Part shown: in pieces, positions 48,970 to 61,340 of the stretch
Layout of the letters: each line of letters begins with the position of its first letter
How positions within the stretch are numbered: the first letter of the stretch is position 1
Origin: Mangifera indica
Lineage: Eukaryota; Streptophyta; Magnoliopsida; Sapindales; Anacardiaceae
Direction of reading: 5' to 3'
NCBI RefSeq assembly: GCF_011075055.1
Contig: NC_058140.1
Span: 9,296,988-9,360,987, forward strand
DNA: 64,000 nucleotides
Position numbers and translations under genes: made by a program
Notes under the pieces: model-generated
What the model was told of the DNA's origin: nothing
The model's database searches: none
What the model saw: only the letters and a program-made list of their open reading frames with translations

Positions 48970-50035
48970 TGTTTAAAATATTTGGGTTAGTTCAGATCGA
49001 TCTAGGCTGGCTCTGGCTCGACCCATCTGGCTAATGGGTCGGGCCAGGCCGGGCCCGAGGTCTAAACAGTAATGGGCGTTCGAGTTGGGTTGGCCCATTG
49101 ATATATAAAGGCCCAAGGCCTAGCCCATATAATAATGGGTCTTAATTGGGTCGGGCTATTTAATCAATTTTTTTAATTTTTAATTAAAATTTTTAAACAC
49201 AAATTATTTTTCAATTATTAAAACCGAGAACAGTATCTCAAATATTTTATTTATAATCTCTTACTTGTGGCGGAGGAATACCGTAATTACATGATGAAAA
49301 ATATTATAAATTGATAACATAGTATAAATAAATTAATTTACATATTGTATAAATTACAAAACATAAATAAAATATATCTACTATATAACATTTATCTACT
49401 CATATTCTATATCTAAATGTCTGAATTCTTAAAAGATAAAGAATTATTATTTGTGAATTCAGATATTTTATAATATTTTGTAATGATAAAATTAAAATAA
49501 AAATGAAATTATAAATATAAAGAATTATTATTTACGAATTCAGATATTTTTTGAAAAAAAGTTAATGAGGGAAAATGAGATTGAAAATATAATCAAATAA
49601 TTGAGATTGAGAGATTAAAAGATTTGTAAACGAAAGTGAAAATAAAGGAAAATAGAATGGATTTATATAAAAAAATTAATTAATTAAAAAATTTAAAAAA
49701 AAATTAAGCAGAGGCCAACAGTTTTTGCCACAAAAGGCAGAAGCAGATTTTGCCTCTACCTTGGCAGAAGCTTGCTTCAGCCACAGGGCAAAAGCTTTGC
49801 TTCTCCAAGGCTAAAGTAAAAAAAAAAAAATATTTTTTTATTTTTATTTTTTATATACAGTATTGGACCGAGCTGGGCCAGCCAATGAGCTCAATATTAA
49901 ATCCCTAAACCCAGCTCGATAGGCCCATAAGCCTAGCCCGACACGTTGTAATGTTGGGTCGGGTCTTCTCGTATTGGACTTTTTTTTGTGCTTTGGGTCG
50001 GGCCTCCATTTAGCCCAACCCAATTGACGTGTCTA
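48970..50035. mobile_element. hAT-type element, longest copy of the GGGTCGGGC family
   Basis: Opens with CTGGCTCGACCC and GGGTCGGGCCAGGCC blocks. It carries the AT-rich core shared with 6826-7412 and 30528-31043, plus the GGCAGAAGC module (about 49715-49815), and ends CAATTGACGTGTCTA at 50035. The left terminus is not recognisable and no 8-bp duplication of CCTGAACT was found. Non-coding. Confidence 0.6.
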
Positions 50036-51359
50036 CCTGAACTTGACCCGAACTACTTTTTGAGTAAAAAATCATAACTTTAACTTAATTTTTTTTGTGT
50101 CATGTTATGTCAAGTTAACAAGTCATGTCAAATTTTATCAAATCTACTCTTGACACCTTGAATACACTTATAAACTGATAAACCTAGTGATTTATTTGTG
50201 AATCTAGATGTACTCATAACTTAGCACTCTAGTGCCATGACATAGGCTATCCACATAGGTTACTAAAGTCTAAGCTAAAATCAACATATCTGATGCTCTA
50301 GTGAGAATATAAGACACTTGTGTGTCACTTGATGTCGTGCCTTGCACACGTGCCATATGACTTATTAGGCTAGCTAACTGGAACACCCTGGTCACATGAA
50401 AAAAAATCTAGTAGTAGCCCATTCCTTGATCACATAAGCTAATCGAAATGTTGTTTAAACCATCTTGAGATGCCCCCTGCCATGGGTACATATGTGATGC
50501 ATATCACTAACCATATGAGAAATAATTAAAAAGCTATAATCCCTTACTATGCCACCTAAGTTGAGCTAAGTAGCTATGTGTCTTGACATTGAGTACATGA
50601 TGCATCTCATGGGTATCTAATACTATTGTGTTCACGTATCTTGTCACTTTTGCACACAACTGATGATAAACTAGATGTGAACCACTTCCTTAACTTTTTC
50701 TGATTTTTAACCTAGATTCAATTCGATCAAGGTCACATGTCGTCTCCTACATAGTCGAACATTCTTTCTAACTATAACTATCTTGTCTTTCTTATTAGGG
50801 TCTTTTATTTTTTCCTTTTTCTTCTTATTATCCTTTATTGTGCTTGAACAAAAGGTAAAATAATCTTTTCAATAATTACTTAGGTGTGTGCCTGCGATGT
50901 ACCTCTTGTATGCCTCTTTTTAAGCATGACGTCTACTTTTGGAATATCGCACATGGGCGTGTGTTCTATACCGCATGAACATGTATTCCCTTCCTCAAAA
51001 CAAGCGCACAAAAATTGTGGAATTCTTTATTTTGAACTGATGTCACACGGGTATGTCAAGTAACTTCCTTTACTTTGTGATTTCTTAACAAAACCTTACC
51101 CAACCATTATTGTCTATTTTTCTCCTTACTCAACCAAAACAATTACATTCACTAGTATAATGAATCTTACAATATAAATACAAGAAAAAACATTTTCAAT
51201 TATTAAAATTGAAAAATTGTAAAACAAAATGAGTTCGTACGATTTTTTAAGGGTTGGTGTGATTTTCACGCTATTAGCAGGAAATTTTTGTGTTTGTGTA
51301 AAATATCATGCCAACTAGTGAATATGCATAAACCATTCCCTTACATGAAGTATTACTAA
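50036..51359. other. Intergenic DNA with faint gypsy-LTR-like blocks
   Basis: Blocks such as GTCGTGCCTTGCACACGTGCC (50334 on) and CGCACATGGGCGTG (50947 on) recall the gypsy-A LTR on +. The match is too patchy to draw ends. Confidence 0.35.
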
Positions 51360-51800
51360 TAACTCGGTGGAAGTGACTTTCGATAATGATAAAATTCTTG
51401 AGCTGGTGAATACTTGGGGCTGATAAAGAAAATATGAAGTTAAATGACCAAAAAAACTGGTGAAATAACCCAAGCTGAAATCAGAGCTGAATGAGGATGT
51501 AAGGCAAAGTCTTCCTTAGGAAATAATTACCCAATTAATCAGATGGTAGACGGGGAATATTCAGGTTTTTTCTTCCAGTTCTAAAGTGTGAAGGAGACCT
51601 GTGTGGTATGAAGATTATGAAATGAAATAAGGTCATTTAGGAGAATTTGTAAAATGAAGAAAATCCAATTTGTTTCCAACTGTATTGACAAAAATAATTA
51701 TTTTCCTTCATTGTTTTTCATTAAAGAAGAATTTTCTTTGAGTTTGGCACTGACTCGAAAAGTGCGATCACCAAGCAAATTGAGTTACTTATTAAGGAGG
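51360..51800 (+). repeat. gypsy-B 5' LTR
   Basis: Opens TAACTCGGTGG (worn TG start) and aligns with 55672 on. It ends just before TTGTATCATTGGTGCTTTC, a primer-site-like region common after gypsy LTRs; the tRNA was not assigned. Confidence 0.7.
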
Positions 51801-52106
51801 TTTGTATCATTGGTGCTTTCATTGAGAGACTATGAGGAACAAAGAGGTCGTAGAAGCTATGAAGGCAGTGGAAGAGAATTTGAAGCAAGATTTGAATGGA
51901 CAACTGGCTAAATATACTGCGCTTTTGGAGCAATACATGGTTGCCACCGATCTTTGACTTACCAAGCTTGGGTAGCCATGTCAAGAACTTACGGAGGCAA
52001 AACCAGTGTATACGCTTAAATTAGCCAGCAATGGTGGATCTAGCAAAAAGTAATAAGAGAGAACAAGATAACCCGTCAAGAGGATAAGACGATTTCGAAT
52101 AATGAA

Positions 52107-52923
52107 TTGACTACAATTTTAAAAATGTTGCAAGTCGATGTTCCCCGATTCAAAGGTCACAATGTTGATAATTGGATATATAACGTGGAGAAATTTATCA
52201 ACTTTCATCAAATCTTGCCTAAACTGCATTTGGAAGTGGTTGCATTTCATCTGGATGGTGAACCAGCTATGTGGTATCAGTGGATGGACGGTAACGGATT
52301 TCTTACGAGTTGGCAAGTGTTCTTGGATGAACTAAAGAAATGTTTTGGCGCTTTGGTTTATGACAACCTGTTAGGCCAAATTGCGAAGTTGGTTTAGATA
52401 GGTCGAATTACACAATACCCAGCTGAGTTTGAGGAGTTAATGACCGTGATCACTGATGTTTTCGAGTCCATGTTTTTAAATTTTTTTGTGTGGGGGCTCA
52501 AACCAGAAATAAAGAGAGAATCACTCATTGTTCCACCAGTGAGCCTTGTAAATGCCATGGAAAAAGCTCAATTATACGAAGAGAGGATTGATGATCAAAC
52601 TGGAAGGTGAGGAAAGAGGCAAATATTTTGGTGGAAAAGTCGCATTGAAAAAGCCTATTGGAGGATGTGCATTGATGGGATCCATGCTAACCACCGCAGT
52701 CCTACTCAACAATCCACTAGGAATTAATCGAAATTCAGTGCCTAAGCTGCCTATCAAGTGCCTCACACTAGCAAAAATTCAGGAGAAAACGGAAAAAAGT
52801 GTTTGCTTTAATTGTGATGAGAAGTACCATGTCAACCATTGTTGCAAGAGCCGATTCCTTATCCTAATAGGGAATGATGAGGAATGGCAACTCAACTTAG
52901 AAATGGAGGATGAAAAAGTCTAA
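52107..52923 (+). pseudogene. gypsy-B gag with zinc knuckle
   Basis: 52107-52397 reads VDVPRFKGHNVDNWIYNVEK then PAMWYQWMDGNGFLTSW, the gypsy gag capsid pattern (family form FDGxDPxxWI...AxxWWxW). 52552-52923 ends in CFNCDEKYHVNHCC, a C-x2-C-x4-H-x4-C zinc knuckle with all ligands. A stop after LAKLV (TAG at 52395) and frame changes break the gene. Confidence 0.8.
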
Positions 52924-52959
52924 AACAGGGTGAAGAAGTCTTAGAAGTGAGTTTGAACT

Positions 52960-53321
52960 CGTTATCAAACTCTACTAATCTAAGGATTTTTAGGATTATG
53001 GCTAGGAATATTGTAAATTCATTGGAGGTTTTAATGGACATAGGAAGCAATAATAACTTCATTCAAGAGGCCTTAGTTGAGAAATTGGGATTGCGCAATG
53101 AACCATCCAAGCGGTTCAAAGTATAAATGGGTAATGGTCAGTACTTGGTTTATGGAAATATATGTGTTAGGATTTCTCTTGAAATGCAGGGGAACATTTG
53201 CCCAGTTGATTTTTATGTATACCCAATATGGGGGTTAGATCTTGTATTAGGAACGCAATGGTTATGCACGTTGGGATCTTGTCTACATGATCATGATAAT
53301 CCTACCATGAAATTTCAATAG
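52960..53321 (+). pseudogene. gypsy-B protease remnant
   Basis: The segment near 53030 reads LMDIGSNNNFIQEALVEKLG, a retropepsin block with the D-S-G changed to D-I-G. Then 53127-53321 reads GNGQYLVYGNIC and LDLVLGTQWLCTLG (family form VVLGMQWL). Confidence 0.7.
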
Positions 53322-53619
53322 GAGGGAAAAATGATGAATCTAGTAGGGGACAATTCTATTAGAGCTAAATAGGTATCCTACTCTCAACAGAGTGATATGT
53401 TACACTTTTGGTCTGTAAGTTCATTATTCACATTAACGACTGTGGGAAAAGAGGAGACTAAGAAATCAAGTTTTGGAGTAGAAGAACTATAAAAAATTAC
53501 AAGTTCATTGCCGACAAAAGGAAGGTGATCATCGAAATTAATTTTTGAGAAGCCAAAGCAATTCCTACCCATGTGCAATATGGACCATAGAATCCACTTA
53601 CAACCAAGTTCTACTCCAG

Positions 53620-54060
53620 TTAATGTACGACCCTATTGATATCCTTATTTTCAAAAAAATGCTATGAAAAAGCTTGTTAAGCAGATGATGGGGTGTGGTT
53701 TTATTAGACACAACCATAACCCTTTTTTATTCAACAGTTTTGCTAATGAAAAAAAAAAAGATGACATGTGGAGGTTTTGCATTAATTATCAGGATCTTAA
53801 CGCATTGAGCATTAAAGATAAATTTTCTATTCCCACAATTGACGAGCTACTGGACGAACTAGGAGGGATGACAATTTTTTTCCAAGCTTTATCTTAAGGT
53901 AGGGTATCACCAAATTCAGATAGATTAAAGAAATATTCAAAAAAACAACTTTTAAAATCTATAAATAACACTGCGAATTTGTAATGATGTCTTTTGGGTT
54001 TTCTAATGCTCCATCCACATTCTAAATGACCATGAATCAGGTTTTTCACCTTTACTTGAA
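53620..54060 (+). pseudogene. gypsy-B reverse transcriptase, N-terminal part only
   Basis: 53664-53897 reads KLVKQMMGCGFIRHNHNPF, WRFCINYQDLNALSIKDKF and IPTIDELLDELGGMTIF, all gypsy reverse transcriptase blocks. Frame-shifted MSFGFSNAPSTF and MNQVF follow to about 54050. The catalytic YVDD block is absent: the sequence jumps to the RNase H tail. Confidence 0.85.
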
Positions 54061-54074
54061 CAGCAATACTTCTT

Positions 54075-54180
54075 TAGAAAGCTATTGGGGTATGATATCA
54101 CTTTGAAATGGTATATAAATCAGGTCCTGAGAACTCAGCTGCTGATGCACTTTCAAGACAATTTGAGGGAAAGTCACGGG
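54075..54180 (+). pseudogene. gypsy-B RNase H C-terminal tail
   Basis: Reads a K-L-L-G-Y-D-like segment then SGPENSAADALSRQF, the end of gypsy RNase H (family form KYKPGKENxxADALSR). The rest of the domain is deleted. Confidence 0.7.
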
Positions 54181-54338
54181 AAGAAGTCATGAGTTGTATG
54201 ACATCCATTTCAACATTATGTTCTGATTTTTTACGGGAATTGCCGAAGGAAAATCTTGAGACAGCAGAATTGGAAATACACTAGCAAATAGAGGAAGGCA
54301 AGCTGCCAAGTTCAGATTATAAGGCTCAAAGGGGGTTA

Positions 54339-55368
54339 ATGCTTTATAAGGGAAGATATTATTTGAGTGCTAACTCGAAATTGAAAATAGAAATGTTGAA
54401 GGAATTTCATGAATACCCTATAGGAGGACATGCAGGGATTGAACACACTTATTTACGACTAGCTACGAATGTTTATTGGCCTGGGATGAAAGCTGCAATC
54501 AAAGACTTTTTGAACAAATGTGTTGCCTGTCAAGCAATAAAATACTCTACTGCTGCCTCATATGTTCTACTCCATCCTTTGGAGTTTCCAAATGAGTTTG
54601 GGAGGGTTTGGCAATAGACTTCATTGTAAGATTTCCAAATTCTAAAGGATTTACTACTATTCTAGTAGTAATTGATCAGTTGTCTAAATATGCCCATTTT
54701 GTATCCTTACCTTCTTATACTGCAACAAAAGTAGCTGAACTTTTTTGCAACATGGTGATTAAGCTACATGGGTTGCCAAGAACTATCATTTCTGATAGGG
54801 ATCCAATTTTCACAAGCCAATTTTGAAAGAAATTGTTTGGTGCATGAGTACAAGACTCTAAATGAGTTTAGCTTACCATCCCTAAATGAATGGCTAAACT
54901 GAATCGTTAAATAGGTGTCTTAAACAATATGTAACGGCGTTCACAGCGGACTTTCCTAAGCAGTCGTCTTCATATTTGGGTTAGGCAAAGTACCATTACA
55001 ACACTAGCTATCAATTACCTATTGGGATGTCTCCATTTCAAGCTTTGTATGTTACGACTCCTCTATCGATTCCCGCATACATAAAAGGTTCTTCGCCCAT
55101 ACAAACTATTGATGACACCCTTCATAATCGAGATAACCTGTTGCAACAATTAAAAAAACACCTAATGCAAGCTCAAAATCAAATGAAACAATTGGCTAAC
55201 CGAAAAAGGTGGAAAGTAATTTTCAAGCCAAGAGATCTAGTAATAGTCAAATTACAACCCTATAGGCAATCCTTAATTGCAAAGTGCTTGAACACTCAGT
55301 TGTGTCGTCAATACTTTGGACCCTTTCTGATAGTCGCAATAGCTGGTTCGGTGGCTTACACCTTGTAG
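54339..55368 (+). pseudogene. gypsy-B integrase
   Basis: 54339-54617 has the H-H-C-C zinc finger (EFHEYPIGGHAGIEHTYLR ... KCVACQAIK). 54608-54826 has the core with DFIVRFPNSKG, DQLSKYAHF and IISDRDPIFTSQF (both catalytic Asp present). A worn stretch at 54830-55020 should hold the third acidic residue. 55027-55368 has MSPFQALY and the GPF-type end (QYFGPFLIVAIAGSVAYTL). Stops occur at domain borders. Confidence 0.85.
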
Positions 55369-55548
55369 TTACCTCCCTCTAGAAAGATTCATCCTACATT
55401 TCATGTCTCTTTGTTGAAAGCTTTCAAGGGAGATAAACTTGTTAAATGTTATCCTTTACCAGAGTTTAGTATGGAAAACAAGCCAATCATAACACCAATT
55501 GCCATTATAGCTACTGGGGTATAGAACGACCAAGGTCATCCAATCAAA

Positions 55549-55629
55549 CAAGTGTTAGTACAATGGTCCCATAATCAGATGGAAGATGCAACTTGGGAGA
55601 ATCTCGCAGACTTGGCAAGCTTTATCTGA
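55549..55629 (+). pseudogene. gypsy-B chromodomain
   Basis: Reads QVLVQWSHNQMEDATWENLA then DLASFI and a stop. The V-Q-W-x5-E-D-A-T-W-E core is the chromodomain end found at the C-terminus of chromovirus integrases, which steers insertion to particular chromatin. Confidence 0.8.
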
Positions 55630-55671
55630 TGTTAGACCCCAAGGACGAGGTTATTTTTTATGGGAAGGAAG

Positions 55672-56150
55672 TGACAGTTTGGTGAAGTGACTTTGGATAA
55701 TAATAAAATTCGTGAGCAAGTGAATACTTGGGCTGATAAGGAAAATATGGAGTTAAATGCCTAAAAAACTGGTGAAATAACCCGAGCTAAAATGGGAGTT
55801 GAAAGATGTAAGGCGGAGTCTTTCTCAGGAAATAATCACCCAATTAATCTCAAGGTAGAGGGGAATATTCAAGCTTCTTCTTCCAGTTCTAGAGTGCGAA
55901 GGAGACCGGCATGGTGCAAAAATTATGAAATGAAATAAGGGCAATTGGGTGAATTTGCAAGTTGAAGAAAATCAAATCTGTAATAATCTGTTTCTAGTTG
56001 TATTGAGCTATTGACAAAAATAATTATTTTCCTTTATTGTTTTTCATTTGAGTAGGAAATTATATAATCTTGTAACGACCTTGGGGATTTTATGCAAAAT
56101 TAGAGAATAATCTTCTTTATGAAGTTTGGCACTGACTCGAAGAACAATAA
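55672..56150 (+). repeat. gypsy-B 3' LTR
   Basis: Starts TGACAGTTTGG after a purine tract. It matches the 5' LTR but has an extra segment near 56060-56125 (TTGTAACGACCTTGGGG). The outer end is uncertain, about 56150. Confidence 0.75.
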
Positions 56151-58920
56151 CCACATCGACACAAACATGTGCCCTTTAATTATGAACAGTATTATATTTT
56201 CATTAGTAAAATAACATAGGAATTGATTATTTAAATTTAATAATCCAAATTCACAGCTTTAATTGACCCCACAAAAGAGTGAATGTTGTCATGAAAGGCC
56301 ATGAAGAAAATATGCGAGAACAATCAAGTGCAAACCAGCAACAATCATAATTCCAATAAATAATCCTCGTGTATATATTAAAAGCTAAAATACAAAACAT
56401 TTTAATAAAAAGAATAAATAAGATCTATTGTCTAAAATAGAGTTTGTGCGCTAGTAGTGGAGAGATCCAACCCACCGTATTAATTTATAGAATTTGAATC
56501 ACAAAATGCTATGTCTTGCCCAGGTTGCTTTGAGAAAAGGGAACAAGCATTACACACCCAATTAAATTTGTTCGTTTTATCATAAGGTCTCCCATTTTGG
56601 TGACACTAGAAAAATGGCCAGATGGAATGAAGAAAATCAGGGATTCCCCCAATCTTATACTTATAAAATAATGAAGAAATCAATTGCTTCAATAAATTTT
56701 GATTTAAATAGGTTTTAGTGTTTTAAGCATTGAATCAATCACTCAGAAATTGAATGAATGTTTTTGCTTTTTAAAAGTGGATTTTCCACACCGACCCGGT
56801 ATCGAGAATATATGGAATAAATAAGTAGCACAACCACAACATATATAACATATAGCTATGTCTATACGGAGCAATTATATTTTGTAATATGGAACATGAT
56901 AGCACCCAAACTAACATGGGTTATTTACCTCATATTTTTCGTTATAATTCTATAAACAAATTTTAACTTATTGATTCATAAATCATATAATTATCACTAG
57001 TATCACAGCGATTAATGTTACAAATATGTGATCAATATTATGTATTTACATGAGTTAATTTGTATTTCCTTCTTGGACATATCTCCAAATTAATATCAGG
57101 AAACTCCCTTCCTTAAAACTAATCATAGTTTGTAAAATCAGCTAATTGTAAATGAAATGGTCGAATTTAGGATTAAAACTGGAACTTAAAATCATCCCAC
57201 TATCAAAATATTTTAGTTTTAATTAAGGAAGAGTTTCCTATTATTTGAAATGACATGACAAAGGGAATAATGGGGGAAGCTAACAGGTGCAATTAATTAT
57301 TAATAAAATTATATACACATAGTTTTAAATACATAGATAATATATCATCATATAATTGGATAATTTTAAATTAAGAATAAACTAATACTCAATTACATAA
57401 TAACACATAATATTACTCATTAAGTATTAATCTAGCATGTACATGTATAATTACTAAGGATCATTCTTGTTATCAAACTAGTACAATATTATAGGTGATG
57501 GAATGAAACAATTGGTGAACCTTTTTATCCTTTTATGTGAGTGTGATGTTAAGAATGGGAAATTTTTAATGTTATAATGCAAATGGTTAATGTTTTTCAA
57601 AGATAAAAGGTGATGAAACAAAGTGTAAGTAGCTTTAGTGAGTGTGGTTAGTAGCAACGCCGATTATGGCAGTGATGGCGAGGGAGAATGATGATGGTGG
57701 AGTGAAATGATTTTGATGATTGCCTTCGAGGATAATTAGTTATAAAGCAAAAAATTTTTAAATCATACAAAGTAAAACAAAACAACCCAATTAATGACTT
57801 ATATTAGTTAACTTCTGAAATGTTGGATTTATATATTTATACTTATTCAAATCTGTGTCACATGTCCCACAATCCAAATGTGATGTTAATAAATAATCAA
57901 ATCTTTTACTTTATTTTGTGCAGGCATGTCGGAAATAATTGCTGAATTTACTTATTTTATTAGAGTTTGGTTTGCCCCATTATTAATTTAGGACAAAACC
58001 TGCATCAATGAGATTACTAATTTTCTATTTATTAACAAATCTCAGGTTCAATTAATGGCGATGGAAAGGGAACAAATTAAACTCGCATCACAGTCATCAT
58101 GGAGAGTGAATTGATATTGGAAATGATTGATTGATTGATTCAAAGATTAAAGGAAAATACAAAAAACTAAAGCTAAAGGAAAGTACTAAGTCATGCTACA
58201 TTAAGATTCTTTAGAACAGAATAAAAATAATTATTACCTCTGAGTTGTATCATTTCAAGTTTTACATGCATATAAAGAAAATGACAGACATCAACGATAC
58301 ATTTGGGAAAATATCCTCAACCTCCCCTAATAATCATTGACTAACAATCAAAAAAAAAAAATTGACCAAGGTTAAAGTTTTAAATCCGCAAGCATTAAGC
58401 TATCCAATAGAAACCCCATCCCTTTGGAGTAGTAGTTGTTGTTGTAGTCATTGATGTTGAAGCCTTCATTATTATTCTCATTTCACCATCGATATCACTT
58501 GATATTTCTCATGGTGTTGTTGAAATTCACAACAACGTAATGTTGTCTTATGTTGATGTTAAAACTCACACCAACGAGAAGTACATCGGATCGTGAGTGT
58601 GAATTTGATGTAAGGTGTTTACAAGGACTATGGTAGATTAGCATAATATTCATCACTGCTAGGTAAAGGAGAAGATATATTGTTGTCATTTGAAAGATAA
58701 CAATGCCTATGTAAATTTGTGACAATAGTGGGATTAAGTTGTTGCTCAATCCATGTTATCTATAAATAAAGACTTAACTAATTGTAGATCAATCATAATT
58801 TTATTCATTGCCAACATGACATAGAACTTATGAGTCATAGACCATAGAGAGTTGATTATATGATCCAAAAGTTATGGGTGTATAGAGTGAATCACATGTA
58901 ATTTTTAGAATGGTAACTTA
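56151..58920. other. Intergenic DNA, nothing firm
   Basis: No gene seen. The segment 57320-57420 (ATATATCATCATATAATTGG) resembles 14300-14400. Short ORF 58495-58749 (-) has no family resemblance. Confidence 0.4.
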
Positions 58921-58923
58921 AAG

Positions 58924-58925
<2 letters not shown>

Positions 58926-58959
<34 letters not shown>

Positions 58960-58973
58960 ATATATATATATAT
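58926..58973. repeat. Compound microsatellite (CT)n-(TA)n
   Basis: About 15 CT units, TTC, then about seven TA units. Confidence 0.95.
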
Positions 58974-60499
58974 GATGTTTTGGGACCTAATGAGATTTAT
59001 TCTTATACTAAGGAACAAATTGTGATAACCCAATAGTAGAAGGATTGAGATGATATGTTTGAGGACTTGACTAGGTTTTACCTACAACAAAATATTTTAG
59101 GGTTATTAAACACCGGCTTCATCATTTGGAATAATTATTCTGTAGGTTTTATTCAGATAGATTATAAATGTTATAGCCACACGAGAATGATGTTTTAAAT
59201 TTCTTATTGAGGTCAAAACCTTACTTATTCACGATCTTTTCCATATAGACACCCTAGTGGACATTCAAATCCCCTCAAAGCTTCATTTTTTTAGTGAATT
59301 GATCTGTTGCTACTGTATGGATATAATAAGTATTGTTCTCTTCTTGAAGGGACAACAAATATCATTATTAGAGCTCATATGAAGTAAAGGATTCGTCCAT
59401 GTGAGTAAGTGTTCCAAACGCATCTCTATGTTACCTTAAATGCATATTACCTCCAACAGTCTAATCTTAAGGTTTTTGGGTGAACTTTATTTATTATTTC
59501 TTATAAGTTTGTATGAGGTTTTGATCCCCAAAAGACTAATAGTGGTATTAGAGCTTGTTTATTGGATTTAATATGCATATATTGTGTTCTTGGAATTATT
59601 TGATCGATAAATTCTTATAGCATTATTTGATATCTAACATAAAATTGGATGATTGTTAACATATTTGTTGACATGTATTTGAGATTGTTTAATATTTTAT
59701 TATGTATTGTTATTGATTTTTGCCTCTATTTAGTTATAAATTTTGAAATTCCATTTGATTGAACAACCATTTGATTTCACATCTTCTTATGACATCACAT
59801 CCACCATGCTTTTTCATGCACGTTAGATGTCTCCTATTGAGATAGATAGGGTGTTCATTGAAAGTGGATTTGAATGTCATAAAATAAAATTGTAAAGAAA
59901 ATTAAGCATAAAATATAAAAATACTAGATCCAAAAATTCATCCATAGGATCAAGGGAGACATTATACATGTAATAAACATGATTTAGAACCAATATCCAC
60001 TTTTGAAGGTTCCACTAAGGAAAGATTGACCTTAAATCCATTTACACTATCCTCGTAATGTAACAAGACTCTTACTCTTTCATATAGAGGTGCTAAGACA
60101 CCAATACAACAATGAAGATGTTAGGGATATTTCACAGGTGCTAGCCTCTGATTTGGGTGAGTGTTTGAATCAATTAATTAAAGAAATCGAGAGAGAAAAT
60201 TTTTTGCACTTTTTATGGTATGCGACTAAGCTTCTAGGTTTATGAGAATGGTTTCAATATATATATAAGACACACTATAACCCTAATGACATAAATTTCA
60301 CCCTTTAGCCCTAACTTTTAGCTTATTTATTTGGCCTCCAAATTTTTGGTTTATCTCACTTAGACCCAACAATGTGTCTTGTACTTATTCCTAAATAACA
60401 AGTCACATTAATAGAGATCTAATAAATTCACCTTGTTTAGGTAAACCTAATCTATATATAATAAAATATGAACATCTTAATCTGAGTAGACATCCCCTT
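58974..60499. other. Non-coding repeat debris with a primer-site-like motif
   Basis: TGGTATTAGAGC at 59543-59554 (+) differs in one base from the initiator Met-tRNA primer site, so an LTR may end near 59541. No partner LTR or pol domain was recognised. Confidence 0.35.
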
Positions 60500-61340
60500 A
60501 TTATATATGACATATAAGTTCTCTATTAAGTTGGTAATGAATAAAATTGTAATTAATATATAATAAATCATCCATTTATTCACAAACCATAAGTGATTTA
60601 TATAAGACATCATGACCACTCAATTCATAGAGACTCAACTTTAAATTGATTTTACCTTTCAACAGCGCGGTTTTGTGAATTCAAATCCTTTCATCATATT
60701 GATATCTCATCAAGGCTAAAAGCACTAAAGTAGTGTTTAGCTCAGATTCTCTTGACTTCATGATTTAACTTTTGAAGCAATGACGAAATATTGTTAGACT
60801 TGGGCACCAACCTAATCCTACTATGACCATATATTTAATTAGTCGTAGTCATCTATTAATTAGTACCACAAGATATCTTCACTTGTTCACAAAAGTGATG
60901 GATCATATGTTGATCTAGCATACTATTGATATATTTTTCAACATAACCAACAATTATTATAGTGATAACCCTTAAAAGAAGCTTATGTTAGACTATTGTC
61001 AAACTAGATCGATTAGTGCATGAGATACTCTTGTGATCTTAAGTCTATGGATCATATGTATTACCATCTATTAAAAGATTTGTACCATAAACATTAGGGT
61101 TACCATCTATATAGAATCCTCTAGTAGGTTAGTCTAGTGAACATACAGTCAACATGCCCCTATGTGTTACATTAGGTTGACATAAACAACCTTGATATAT
61201 GAGATTTTTTGCTACCTTTTAGTATGGTCATTCAACACAATGATAGTCTTACCACATAATTTGTGCCCATGATCAAAATAATGTTAAGGCTATGACATTT
61301 CTAAATTAGCCACCATACGTGATTATAAGGTCTTCACTAT
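60500..61340. repeat. Left copy of a dispersed direct repeat
   Basis: Matching blocks in the same order occur here and at 63125-63950: ACATCATGACCAC (60606 / 63240), AAGTCYAxGGATCATAT (61040 / 63660), TTCAACACxATGATA (61231 / 63842) and ACATTTCTA (61298 / 63909). The spacing is about 2.61-2.63 kb. Confidence 0.65.

Larger units (their letters stand above)
51360..56150 (+). mobile_element. Ty3/gypsy chromovirus-type element gypsy-B, internally deleted
   Basis: Direct repeats at about 51360-51800 and 55672-56150 share blocks in order: GTGAATACTTGGG, CTGGTGAAATAACCC, GACAAAAATAATTATTTTCC and GTTTGGCACTGACTCGAA. A purine tract GGGAAGGAAG (55662-55671) precedes the second repeat, which starts TGACAG. 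Gag, protease, partial reverse transcriptase, integrase and a C-terminal chromodomain follow each other on +. The end of reverse transcriptase and most of RNase H are missing. Stops are frequent. The 3' LTR edge and target duplication could not be fixed. Confidence 0.85.
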
